From Yponomeuta sedellus (lineage: Eukaryota > Arthropoda > Insecta > Lepidoptera > Yponomeutidae): a DNA stretch of 64,000 nucleotides. A model generated the notes under the pieces. That model saw only the letters and a program-made list of their open reading frames with translations. It did no database searches and had not been told where the DNA came from. Made by a program: the position numbers and the translations under genes. The DNA lies in contig OW203723.1 in assembly GCA_934045075.1 (NCBI GenBank), positions 3,798,577-3,862,576 on the forward strand, given 5' to 3'. How positions within the stretch are numbered: the first letter of the stretch is position 1; every line of letters begins with the position of its first letter. Positions 9,791-18,505 of this stretch are shown one piece after another.

Positions 9791-10180
9791 TTGAAGCGCA
9801 GACCAACGAGGCAGTAACTTCGTAACTAAACCAAGCAATAACATTCAGCTTGATCAGTTTCATTCGAATAAGAGGTAAATCAATTATGTAATTGTTTATA
9901 CTCATAAAATAAAAATAACTGAATATACAATACAGAATAAACAGTAGTGAGAAACAAACAACACATACAAAACTCAGTGAACAATTTGCAAAAAAAAACA
10001 TTACCAATTTATATACACAGCAATGCATTATACAGTGTACGGTCTGTTAGCTTTTAGAATATACCTCGGGCTCTAGAGTAGGCTTCGGTTTTTGCCGAAA
10101 GCACACCAGTGTAATACTTCTTCCAGCTCTGTATAAAACATTTCTTCACTATTTTGAAAATTTATGTAAATTTGAGTGTC
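9791..10180. other. Gene-free stretch
   Basis: AT-rich with no recognised repeat. A 90-codon open frame on the minus strand at 9756-10028 is low-complexity and not supported. Confidence 0.4.
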
Positions 10181-10184
10181 ATAG

Positions 10185-10375
10185 TGTAACGGTGCAAACC
10201 TCTTCACACCATTTTTATTTCTTTTTCCATCTATCATTTTTAAATATTTAAATTATGTTCGTCACACATTCTTCGATTTCCCTCATTTTTCATCACTACT
10301 ACTTTACGCTTTGACCAGATCTGACTTTTTACCTGTTTCTCCGTTTTTTTATCCAGTTTTCTGTTTTAAAGTTAC
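10185..10375 (+). repeat. R180 repeat, full copy
   Basis: Runs from GTAACGGTGCAAACCTCTTC to TTATCCAGTTTTCTG. It matches 42462-42640 on the same strand and the interrupted minus-strand copy at 8010-8455. Confidence 0.75.
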
Positions 10376-10391
10376 TACAGTAAACATTCCG

Positions 10392-10396
<5 letters not shown>

Positions 10397-10424
<28 letters not shown>
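10397..10424. repeat. (CA)n microsatellite
   Basis: About 13 CA units. Confidence 0.95.
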
Positions 10425-10427
<3 letters not shown>

Positions 10428-10700
10428 TATGTGAAACGGTACAAACCCAGGCGCAGGTTCAATATAAAAATAAATAGCAACAAGAGAAGTTACATTTTAG
10501 TCGTGAGTAGACCCCCACGTAGAGCTTACTAATTAATATTTCGCCAGCTTCGTTCGCTGACGATCGGCAGTCGATAATTAAACGACTTTGACTCTGCCAA
10601 GCTCCGCTGCGAGCGGGCGTGAGGTTGAATTTATAGCAGCGCGAAACAATTTAATCAAGAGTTCATGTTATGTCAAATAGTGCGGTGCATGAACGAAGCA
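10425..10700. other. Gene-free stretch before the duplicated block
   Basis: No recognised feature. The left boundary of the large direct repeat is at 10701, where GACTTGTTCTAAATCGC begins. Confidence 0.4.
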
Positions 10701-11597
10701 GACTTGTTCTAAATCGCTTAGAGGTTCTATCAAACATAGAAAGATATTTTTTCAATTTATTATGCATCCAGCCGCTATATTACGCGCACCAAATCCTGAA
10801 CGATTCCAATCGTCTAACGGTCAAATGAGTAAGAAAGGAGACGGATACACTTTCATACATTCTTGGGCCTGGATGTAAAAAGGTGAAAGATGTCAATTTA
10901 GAGCTTATGTATTAGTAAACCATCTCGAAAAATTCTGCGGATTTTGGCAATCTGAGAGCAGAGTTATAAGAGATTTAGTAAAAGTGAGGCTATGCAACAA
11001 GCTGACAATGAAACTTATACTTAACTTATCCGTGTCCGTACAAGTTAAGCAAGATAGTAAGTTTGTAGAAAGAAAGCACTGGTCGGAGAATTATAATAAC
11101 AAAAACAACAGGAAACACACTCAAAACGCACTAAACTAAACGAGAAGACGCTCTATTATTCTGAGAGAAGACGAGTGATCTTAAATTGAGTCAGGGAGCT
11201 GTCACGGCTTTCACTGTTAGCACAGACCAAGCATGTTTTTCTTGGCACAGACACAGACTAAAAATACAGTTGACAAACACGGGTAATAAATCGATCCGTA
11301 AACGAGAATCAATTTAAAGATTTATTTTCATCAAGTTAATATTTGGATTTTTTTAAACTGTTGACATTAAGTATATTATAATGTATTTATTTAATTTGAT
11401 TACATCAATCATCTGCTGCAGGTTTTTTTTTATTTAATACATGCGGACCTTCGATTAAAGTAATTGGTATCCTATTTTATTAGGGACATAAACTTATTTT
11501 AAGATTTCTCGTCTTCCAGATTGTGAATTTAGGTCATTTTTTATATTTTCAAATAGAAAAATACAACGCTTTTTTGAACCATATCTCAACTTTATTT

Positions 11598-12180
11598 TAA
11601 AAACCTATTTAGAGGCTAAAAATTCCACCCATCTTTACCTGGCTATCCGTGCCAGCGCTCTTTTCAACTGAGCTAATGGGCGACTCACCGGCATCAGTGA
11701 AATTTAGAACCTCTTTACAATATTCTCTGTATTACGTACAGGCAGCGACATCTGGCTGAAATAATTTGCATCACTTGCAGCTCCGAGTACCTACTTTGCA
11801 GTTAAGTTTTACATCGGAATGATATCGCTGTACCCACATGATTATATTATTTTTAATGCACTAACCCGTGCTAAGGGCAATTTTGCAAAACTATTTAGAG
11901 GCTAAAAATTCCACCCATGCTGGGATTCGAACCCGTGATCCGTGCCAGCGCTCTTTTCAACTGAGCTAATGGGCTTCAGTGAAATTCCTAACCTCTTTAC
12001 AATATTCTCTGTATTACGTACAGGCAGCGACATCTGGCTGAAGTAATTTACATATCTCAACTGGCACGGATAGCCAGAAGTCGCGGGTTCGAATCCCGGC
12101 ATGGGTGGAATTTTGGCCTCTAAATAGGTTTTTAAAATTGTCCTTAGCACGGGTTAGTGCATTAAAAATAAAAATAGTAT
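11598..12180 (-). repeat. tRNA-like SINE cluster (two minus copies and a plus half)
   Basis: Minus-strand copies run 11598-11850 and 11852-12058. The second copy's tRNA-like core is damaged (CCCGTGATCCGTGCC). A plus-strand 3' half at 12060-12175 runs from CTGGCACGGATAGCCAG to TTAGTGCATTAAAAATAAAA. The arrangement is again partly head-to-head. It is duplicated at 32465-33047. Confidence 0.75.
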
Positions 12181-12244
12181 ATCTCAACTATTTACAATCG
12201 GGCCCAGAAATCCCCGTCTCCTTTAACATACTCGTACTATTGGT

Positions 12245-12475
12245 ACGATTAAGGATTTGGTGCGCATAACTAGGCCCGAGTGATTGGAATCAATCTCTCA
12301 GGTTTAGCATCAACAGGCGCGGTCAAGTGCCGGATGGGCGACCATCCTGTGACTGCTGCTAATGACTTCCGTGTTTTGCAAGCCGTTGGTTCTGGCTGTC
12401 ATGTAATGGCTGTCGTTGAGCCTTATCAGAGGCCTTATGGGCGGTTTGATGACCTCTGACTGTAGTCGGGGCTGT
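12245..12475 (+). repeat. 5S rRNA-like SINE copy
   Basis: The words AGGCCCGAGTGATTGGAATC, GGCGCGGTCAAGTGCCGGAT and GGGCGACCATCCTGTGACTG form the 5S-like head. They are followed by the body words TGTCATGTAATGGCTGTCG and GGCCTTATGGGCGGTTTGAT. The head parallels the 5S rRNA region around box C (GTTAAGCAACG...GGGCGCGGT..GTACTTGGATGGGTGACC), which is established knowledge. It is duplicated at 33112-33342. Confidence 0.7.
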
Positions 12476-12775
12476 AAGTAATGCAATTTGCTTAAGTCAG
12501 ATGTCGCTGCCTGTACGTAATACAGAGAATAGTGTAAAGAGGTTCGAAATTTCACTGATGCCGGTTAGTCGAGTCAAAAAATTAAAGTACGAAGTAAGAA
12601 GTGAAGCGCTTGTGGCCTAGTCAAACCGAGTGATTCGACTCAATCATTCGAGTTAAGCAACAACTGGCGCGGTTAGGTACAGGATGGGTGACCGTCTCGT
12701 GACTCGAGGTTGCGGGTTCGAATCCCGGCATGGGTGAAATTTTTAGCCGCTAAATAGGTTTTTAAATCTGACTGT
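12461..12775 (+). repeat. Chimeric tRNA-like / 5S-like SINE
   Basis: A tRNA-SINE 5' body (12461-12570) is followed by a 5S-like head (12600-12706). That head has GAGTTAAGCAACAACTGGCG, CGGTTAGGTACAGG and ATGGGTGACCGTCTCGTGAC. It joins directly to the tRNA-like T-arm word GGTTGCGGGTTCGAATCCCG and the normal tRNA-SINE tail. Either the 5S-type element inserted into the tRNA-type one or a template switch fused them. It is duplicated at 33328-33642. Confidence 0.7.
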
Positions 12776-13145
12776 AAGGCTCGTCACTGCCTTACAATCC
12801 GTCACAATATAGCGACGGCCGTTCTGGCTTAACTTTCCCGTGGATGGAAAGTAAAGAGTTTAATAACCTCTTAACCCTATGATTGATATCGCAGCGCATC
12901 AATCTAAAACGTCATGAAGATACCTATCTCTGCAAACGGAGGTCGTCAATCAACGCAGCTGAAGTACGATATTTTAATTTGGCGCAGCATCGCAGACTTT
13001 CATTGAAATAAAGTAAAATCTTTGGCCTTCGCATCTCGTAATGAGACGATTAATATATCGCCCAGTGGCACATTCATCCACACGAGATGGGTAAAGAGAC
13101 GACTCAGCAGTGTCTGGGACATTGTTTTTAGATGGTTTTTTAGTG
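12776..13145. other. Gene-free stretch
   Basis: No gene. Positions 13068-13140 (CCACACGAGATGGGTAAAGA, CAGTGTCTGGGACATTG) are a fragment of repeat Q. Confidence 0.45.
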
Positions 13146-13149
13146 GGCT

Positions 13150-13240
13150 TTTTCTTCTTCAGGCTATATTAGTCCACTGCTGGACATAGCCCTCCCCTAA
13201 TGAGCGCCATAGTGCAAAGTTGTGCCATCATTGAGGGGTA
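13150..13240 (-). repeat. LINE 3'-end fragment
   Basis: CTTCTTCAGGCTATATTAGT, CCACTGCTGGACATAGCCCT and CCCCTAATGAGCGCCATAG are the reverse complement of the tail at 3166-3465. It is duplicated at 34017-34107. Confidence 0.65.
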
Positions 13241-13254
13241 ATGCCCCCAACGAT

Positions 13255-13284
13255 GTACGAACGAACGAACGAACGAACGAACGA

Positions 13285-13315
<31 letters not shown>

Positions 13316-13450
13316 AACGAACAAACGAACAAACGAACAAACGAACGAACGAACGAACGAACGAACGAACGAACGAACGAACGAACGAACGAACGAACGA
13401 ACGAACGAACGAACGAACGAACGAACGAACGAACGAACGAACAAACAAAC
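13255..13450. repeat. (AACG)n microsatellite
   Basis: About 45 AACG units with a few variants (GAGCG, AACA). Because 4 and 3 share no factor, all frames stay open and spell RTNE or SFVR repeats; these are not genes. Confidence 0.97.
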
Positions 13451-13477
13451 GAACAATCAATCGATCAAAGAAACATA

Positions 13478-13482
13478 CATAC
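13478..13482. other. BEL left target-site duplication CATAC
   Basis: CATAC directly precedes the LTR start TGTTATCG. The same five bases follow the LTR end at 41105-41109. A 5-bp duplication fits BEL/Pao integration, although the surrounding CATA repeats make it easy to match by chance. Confidence 0.6.
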
Positions 13483-15297
13483 TGTTATCGAGCAACGCCA
13501 GTTTGATGTTAGTATGTACCTTAGGTAAGAGTAGTATTATGTAGTTAGGTATTATGTGTGTTAGGGTAAATAGGTTTTTATTTTTGCCTTGGATTTTACA
13601 AAAGTTAATTTGCTTTAAAAGATTTATGACCTTGTTTTGCTCGATTTCTTTTGTTTGCATTTAGACGAACATTCGGTGCGAGGCCCATTGTCTAGTTTTG
13701 GGCTTTTACAACTCTCTGCCATAAACGCGTGGCGGCGCGCAGTAAAGGCAATAAACGCATACACTGACGTGGTGACTCACGCACACAGATGTGAGCGGCC
13801 ACCAGCGACGCGTGCGCCTAGAGTCATCTAGGTATTTTGTCAAGTTTTTGAAAGCCTAACCTCGACGAAGCCTACTCTAATCTAGGTCCTGCAGTAGGTT
13901 AATAGATGCATACATAGATAAAGCATATCCAAGACCTAGTTTGCAAAACATTGTGTCTACAATTCACAAGCGTTAGTACCATGCAAGCCTTAAAATCTAG
14001 ATATATATAGGTTTAGATAGAAGCAATAATAAAAATAGGGTGCGCTAATAAATAAAGAGTTAAATAAATACATGCATAAATGAAAGCCTTAAATCTAAAA
14101 GCACTTAATGCATAAAACTTAAGCCTAGAAAGCCGATCAAACTTACAACTAGGAAAAATTCATTGTATTTTATTCTTAATCCTAAGATAATTTGTAAGCA
14201 AAGCAGCCTTAAAGTACCCAGGGCCCATATAGATAAGTAAATATAATATTTATATGAGGGAATAAATAAAACAAGTATGCATAAGTCATCCCACGCCGTC
14301 GACGTGTACCTGGGATTCCTTATGCAGCATTTATTGACGTCCAACCAATAAAAGAAACTCGAAGTACCATAGCTCTGAAAAGAGCTGTTTGTCTCGCAGA
14401 CCGGCCGGTGCTCCCATAGTTTAAAGACTTGGGACAAGTCTGACCCAGCGATAACAAGTATTGAAAACGGCCGCATGGACGCGTCTGCTTCCAATGCCGG
14501 TCGATCGCTGAGTGGCGCGCGCGGGCTGGCGCTTCGACTTTTATGCAAATCCCTTGAGTAAGTCTTCTACGTTTAAAATTTGCACGTAAATTAAAATTTA
14601 AGAACGTAGTTTGATTAAGCGTGTTTTGTTTAGTATATTTGTAAAATTTGATGATGATCGGCCTACGTTTACTAGGAGAAAATCGATGTTAAAGTTTGTA
14701 TGGAGAAACTTTAGAGGCTTATTTCAGCACTTTAATTTGGAAAATTTTACAAAAATGTACGTTGTTTACGTAAAGAATGTTAATATCTAGTGAATAAGCT
14801 AAAAATATCTGAAAATTGTTACATTTTTCTACCAATTAAAGCTGTTCAAAGTTTGCAATGTTTAAAACCTAATATCTTCAAAGTTATAATTGGAAAATGC
14901 AAATAAATGGTTTTATACTGAAGAGTTCATGAAAACAAACAAATGTAAATAGGTATAATGTTAATTTTTTATGTATTTCATGGAAAAAAAAAAAAAAGTA
15001 GTGTTGAAAGTTCGTAGTACATTTTGCTCAATAACTCCCAAACTGTTAAAGTTAGCGTAATGAAACTTACACCATTGGAATTGTGAACAAATTTTCTTTC
15101 GAATTGCATACTTTTAATCAAAGAAATCTAAATGATGTAAATTCAAACTTTGTATTGAATAGTTAGAACGGTGCGGCAGCGCTATCTCGCTCTTGCGTTT
15201 TTGTGAGCCACACCTATTATGTTCATCTCGTTACAACAACACCAAGCTACGATTGTATTTTTCTGCATAAATTGAGCGCATTTTTTATTGTCAGTCA
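13483..15297 (+). repeat. BEL 5' LTR, first 1.8 kb
   Basis: Begins TGTTATCGAGCAACGCC. Site 1 is intact here (GTGGCGCGCGCGGGCTGG at 14512-14529). The segment stops at site 2, ATTGTCAGTCA (15287-15297). With 16637-16765 the uninterrupted LTR is about 1.94 kb. That is long for the superfamily, whose LTRs are usually several hundred bases. Confidence 0.85.
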
Positions 15298-16188
15298 GCC
15301 GACAACTTCAGGAGTCTTACTAAGCTCCTTACCCTCAATAAAATCCCCTACCACACCTATGCGCTTCCCGAGGAGCGCAAGGTGCGGGCTGTCCTTCGTG
15401 GCGTTCCGACGGAACTATCCAAGGACGCCATCAGGGATGACCTTATCTCCCAAGGTCATCCCGTCGAGGCTGTGTATCCCATGCACAGCAGCCGCGGGAA
15501 GTCCTTCCCCCTGGCCTTGGTGGTACTCACCAATTCCCCCCAAGCCCGCTCCATCTTCTCGGGAGTTCCCACAGTTTGTGGCCTCTCGAATATTAAAGTC
15601 GAGAAGCCCCATAGGCGGGGCCACCCCGGCCAATGCCACCGCTGCCAGCTTTATGGCCACGCGGCGGCAAACTGCTCCGCTCCTCCCAGATGCGTGAAGT
15701 GCCTAGAGCCTCACGCCACTGCGGAGTGCTTGCGCACTCGCGACTCGGAAGTTCCTCCGGCTTGCGTACTGTGCAATCAGTCCGGCCATACGGCCAATTA
15801 CCGGGGGTGCCCGCGTGCCCCCCGCCCCTCCGCCGCTAAGGCTCCCAAGGCCCCCTTCGCTCAGAGGAAATCAGTTCCCGCACTGAATACCCCTGCATTC
15901 CCACCCCTAGGCCGCCCCAGTGCCAAACCTAGCCCCCCACCGACCCCCGCATGGGGCCCCCGACCTAGTCCCCCCGCTACAGCCGAGCCCGTAGCGGCCA
16001 CTCAGGCAAATCCCCCCTCAGATAGGTCTCAGACAGCTGACGACCTTAGGCTGATCAGTGCTGCCATCAATAATATTGATCTGGCGGAGATCTCTAAACT
16101 GGCGGGCAAGCTGCGCGCCGCCACCTCCCCCGCTGAGCGTCTTATCGCTCTTGCCGAGCATAGCGATATGCTCTCTAGTCTCGTTTAA
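15298..16188 (+). pseudogene. Half-LINE X1 ORF1, C-terminal part (nucleic-acid-binding protein)
   Basis: The frame is open from the first base after the target repeat, starting ADNFRSLTKLLTLNKIPYHT, and ends TAA at 16188. It has no N-terminus or own start codon because the insertion is 5'-truncated. Three CCHC-type zinc knuckles are visible: CHRCQLYGHAAANC, CVKCLEPHATAEC and CVLCNQSGHTANYRGC. They are followed by a proline-rich stretch and a C-terminal helix ending MLSSLV. In jockey-clade elements this protein binds the element RNA. The part present is nearly the same as in copies B and C, with no internal stops. Confidence 0.85.
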
Positions 16189-16625
16189 TTAAACTATTTC
16201 GTACTCCCCGGTCCCTCTCTTTATTGTATTCTCCCTCACGATGAACTCTGTTCTGAACTGGACCACCTACTAGAGGCTCGGTCCCAGGCAGACACAGCCC
16301 CCGCCCGCTAGTGTCCCCGCTTGTGGTGACACTATTCTCTCCTAGCAGCTGTAGCTAACCTTCTAAGCGGACGCTTCATTTAGGGAGCTCCGCTGCGCAC
16401 CCGTCCTCGGCCTCGAGGGGGTCGCTCCGATGTCGGTTTAGGGGTCCTTAGGACCAAAACTAGCCCCAAGGTGGTGTTTAGTGGGTAGGCGCACTTCTTG
16501 TGAGTCCCACATTGGCAGCACGGCCGGGTCCGTGCTGTTATGCATGAGCATTCACCACCTCCCTCCCCCGTGTCCTCCGGAGGGTGCCCTTTATAGGGTT
16601 AAAAAAAAAAAAAAAAAAAAAAAAA
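15298..16625 (+). mobile_element. Half-LINE X1, 5'-truncated, in LTR site 2
   Basis: A jockey-type retrotransposon fragment inserted between two copies of ATTGTCAGTCA (15287-15297 and 16626-16636). It keeps the C-terminal half of ORF1, a short remnant of the ORF2 end (words equal to SELDHLLEARSQAD), the 3' UTR and a poly-A run (16603-16625). The rest of ORF2 is missing at the same point as in copies B and C, so it belongs to an ORF1-only family. The 5' end corresponds to the interior of copy C near 39638. Confidence 0.85.
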
Positions 16626-16636
16626 ATTGTCAGTCA

Positions 16637-16765
16637 GTCGTTCTACCGCCGCGCTCTTCAACACTCTTGTATACCGTATACCGTGTGCCAATATACGTCT
16701 GAAATCGACATCATCGTGTTTTTCACTGGACCTGCTATGCCACCCTGCACCTGAAATCCCCTACA
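16637..16765 (+). repeat. BEL 5' LTR, last 129 bp
   Basis: Resumes after the site-2 target repeat with GTCGTTCTACCGCCGCGC and ends CTACA. The same 129 bp close the LTR at 40976-41104. Confidence 0.85.
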
Positions 16766-16768
16766 GAG

Positions 16769-16788
16769 TTTGGTCCTTCGAGCCGGAT
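16769..16788 (+). promoter_or_regulatory. BEL primer-binding site (candidate)
   Basis: TTTGGTCCTTCGAGCCGGAT starts 3 bases after the LTR end. TGG followed by a tRNA-3'-end complement at this spacing fits a minus-strand primer site. The primer tRNA is not assigned. Confidence 0.6.
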
Positions 16789-16831
16789 CTTCAGGGCAGG
16801 CCTCCAGTCACGTCGACCAGACCACCGTGCT

Positions 16832-18505
16832 ATGGAAACTAGGAGCAAGACAGCAGCAAGGAAGAGCACGGCGGACGACTCCGGCGTCAATATTGTTCAG
16901 ATGGCGACGACGCCGTCATCAACTGCTCTGGGATCGTCCACGCCGGCGGCAGCGGGAGCTGCTGTTGCGAGCGACAGACGACCTACGAACCTTCATACGT
17001 CGCTCACTATGACCGACGTCACCACAAGCACGATTCGCCGCCCGGCGAGTCAAGCATCGTCCTCCAGCAGACGGAGCAAAACACTGCGACTTCAAGCCGA
17101 AGCAGAGGCCCAAGAAGAGCTAGCACGCCTTGAAGAAGCCGCCGCTCAAGATAAACACCGCGCCCGGGCACTACGCATCTCAATCGAGGAAGAAAATCAA
17201 CGAGATCGCGCTAACTTGCGGGCCCAGCGTCTCGCTTTTGAAGAGGAACGTCTACGCGACCTCGAGCGCACGAGAGAGCTTCGCAAAGCAGCGGTGGAGA
17301 AGAAACTCGCCTACGACATCTCGATAGCCGAAGAAGCCGACAGCGACAACGCCGACAGCGACGTCAAACGCACCCCAATGGATCCTACAGTGCGCGTAGA
17401 AGAGTGGATTCAGTCGCAGTCGACGGACTACAAAGAAGTTACCCCGCGCCCGCTACCGCGAACGAAAACTGTTACTGTCGAGAGTGCCGCGCCTAAAAAC
17501 CGCGAATCGCTGAGAAATGTGCCTAAAGAATTTTACGAACTTCCGCCTTTCACAGGCTCAGTAGGCGCGTGGATTTCGTTCAAACGAAAATTCGAAGAAA
17601 CAACGCGAAAATACGGTTTCGACGACTATGAAAATCTCTGTAGACTACAATCGGCAGTGCGGGGCGATGCGAGACGGCGCGTTGAAGATATGTTAGTCAG
17701 AGGTGACTCACCGCGCGTTATTATGGACCATTTAAGTGATTTATACGAGGACCCTCTGGCAACAATAAATGAAGTGACGGACAGAGTGTCGAAATTGCCG
17801 TTCATCAGTGAAAATTTGCGCGAAGTGACGGACTTTGCTGCTGAACTGCGAAACTGCGTTTTCTTGCTCGAGTACGGGGGCGGCCAACTTCACCTACATG
17901 ACCTGTGGCTGACCCGCGAAGTTTTACTGCGATTCCCGCAACACTTGATGCAAGCCTATGACCGGTACCTCACAGACATGGGACCCGAGCACGAGTTACT
18001 GAGAGTTTCACCGAGCCTGAAAGTGTTGGCGGAGTTTCTCGCCACTCAAGCCAAAAGCGCTGCATTGTTGGCCAGCTGCTCGGCGGGCATGCGTCATACA
18101 TCTGCACGACCACGCGCAGCGCCGGTGCCGCCACGAACAACTACTCAGCAACGGGACCCGCCACGACCGCAACAAAGGCCTCCACAAGCACCACAGTCGC
18201 GTCCTTACGCGCCTAGTAGGCCTCAGCGTGCTTTTGTAACAGCGGAGCTGCCTGAAAAAGTAAATACCGACACACCGCCCGAACCTTGTAAAATGTGTGA
18301 AAGTACCGAGCATAAACTGAAAGACTGTGCCAAATTCAAAGAACTTTCGCTAAGTGAGAAATGGGACTCAATAAAGAAATGGCGTTTGTGTGGCAAGTGT
18401 CTAGCACGCCCGCATCATCGGTTCTTATGCCGGGCTAAACGTTGTCCACGTTGCAACGCTCATCACCACGTCTTGCTTCACGACGACAGTAAAAACAACG
18501 CGTGA
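16832..18505 (+). CDS. gag: BEL/Pao Gag protein
   Basis: 557 residues from ATG 16832, 44 bp downstream of the PBS, to TGA 18503-18505. Gag forms the particle that packages element RNA. Residues about 80-165 are strongly charged, rich in E, R and A, and look like a long coiled coil (ending RELRKAAVEKKLAYDISIA). Residues about 235-410 match the Pao-type retrotransposon Gag domain (LPPFTGSVGAWISFKRKFEE and following). A basic, proline-rich linker leads to a cysteine/histidine cluster at about 486-550 (CKMCESTEHKLKDC, CGKCL, CPRCNAHHHVLLH). The frame is the same as pol, separated only by the TGA. That is unusual because BEL/Pao elements often encode one polyprotein. Confidence 0.9.
   Translation: METRSKTAARKSTADDSGVNIVQMATTPSSTALGSSTPAAAGAAVASDRRPTNLHTSLTMTDVTTSTIRRPASQASSSSRRSKTLRLQAEAEAQEELARLEEAAAQDKHRARALRISIEEENQRDRANLRAQRLAFEEERLRDLERTRELRKAAVEKKLAYDISIAEEADSDNADSDVKRTPMDPTVRVEEWIQSQSTDYKEVTPRPLPRTKTVTVESAAPKNRESLRNVPKEFYELPPFTGSVGAWISFKRKFEETTRKYGFDDYENLCRLQSAVRGDARRRVEDMLVRGDSPRVIMDHLSDLYEDPLATINEVTDRVSKLPFISENLREVTDFAAELRNCVFLLEYGGGQLHLHDLWLTREVLLRFPQHLMQAYDRYLTDMGPEHELLRVSPSLKVLAEFLATQAKSAALLASCSAGMRHTSARPRAAPVPPRTTTQQRDPPRPQQRPPQAPQSRPYAPSRPQRAFVTAELPEKVNTDTPPEPCKMCESTEHKLKDCAKFKELSLSEKWDSIKKWRLCGKCLARPHHRFLCRAKRCPRCNAHHHVLLHDDSKNNA

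Larger units (their letters stand above)
10701..14525 (+). repeat. Large direct repeat, copy 1 (flank plus BEL LTR start)
   Basis: The block reappears at 31568-35392 with a constant offset of 20,867 bases. It comprises 2.78 kb of BEL 5' flank and the first 1,043 bp of the LTR. The stretches I compared read the same, apart from two compensating one-unit shifts inside the AACG array. It carries SINE copies, a LINE tail and the AACG microsatellite, so the shared content predates the duplication. Confidence 0.9.

Noticed and set aside
12600..12706. Functional 5S rRNA gene
   Set aside because: Only the central-to-3' box C region matches, and it is fused to SINE sequence.
13169..13528. Open frames of RTNE and SFVR repeats on both strands (also 34036-34395)
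   Set aside because: They are translations of the AACG microsatellite, open in every frame by arithmetic.
14105..14548. 147-codon minus-strand frame, repeated at 23054-23617 and 34972-35532
   Set aside because: It recurs only because it lies in the BEL LTR, runs into the LINE poly-T in two copies, and shows no domain.
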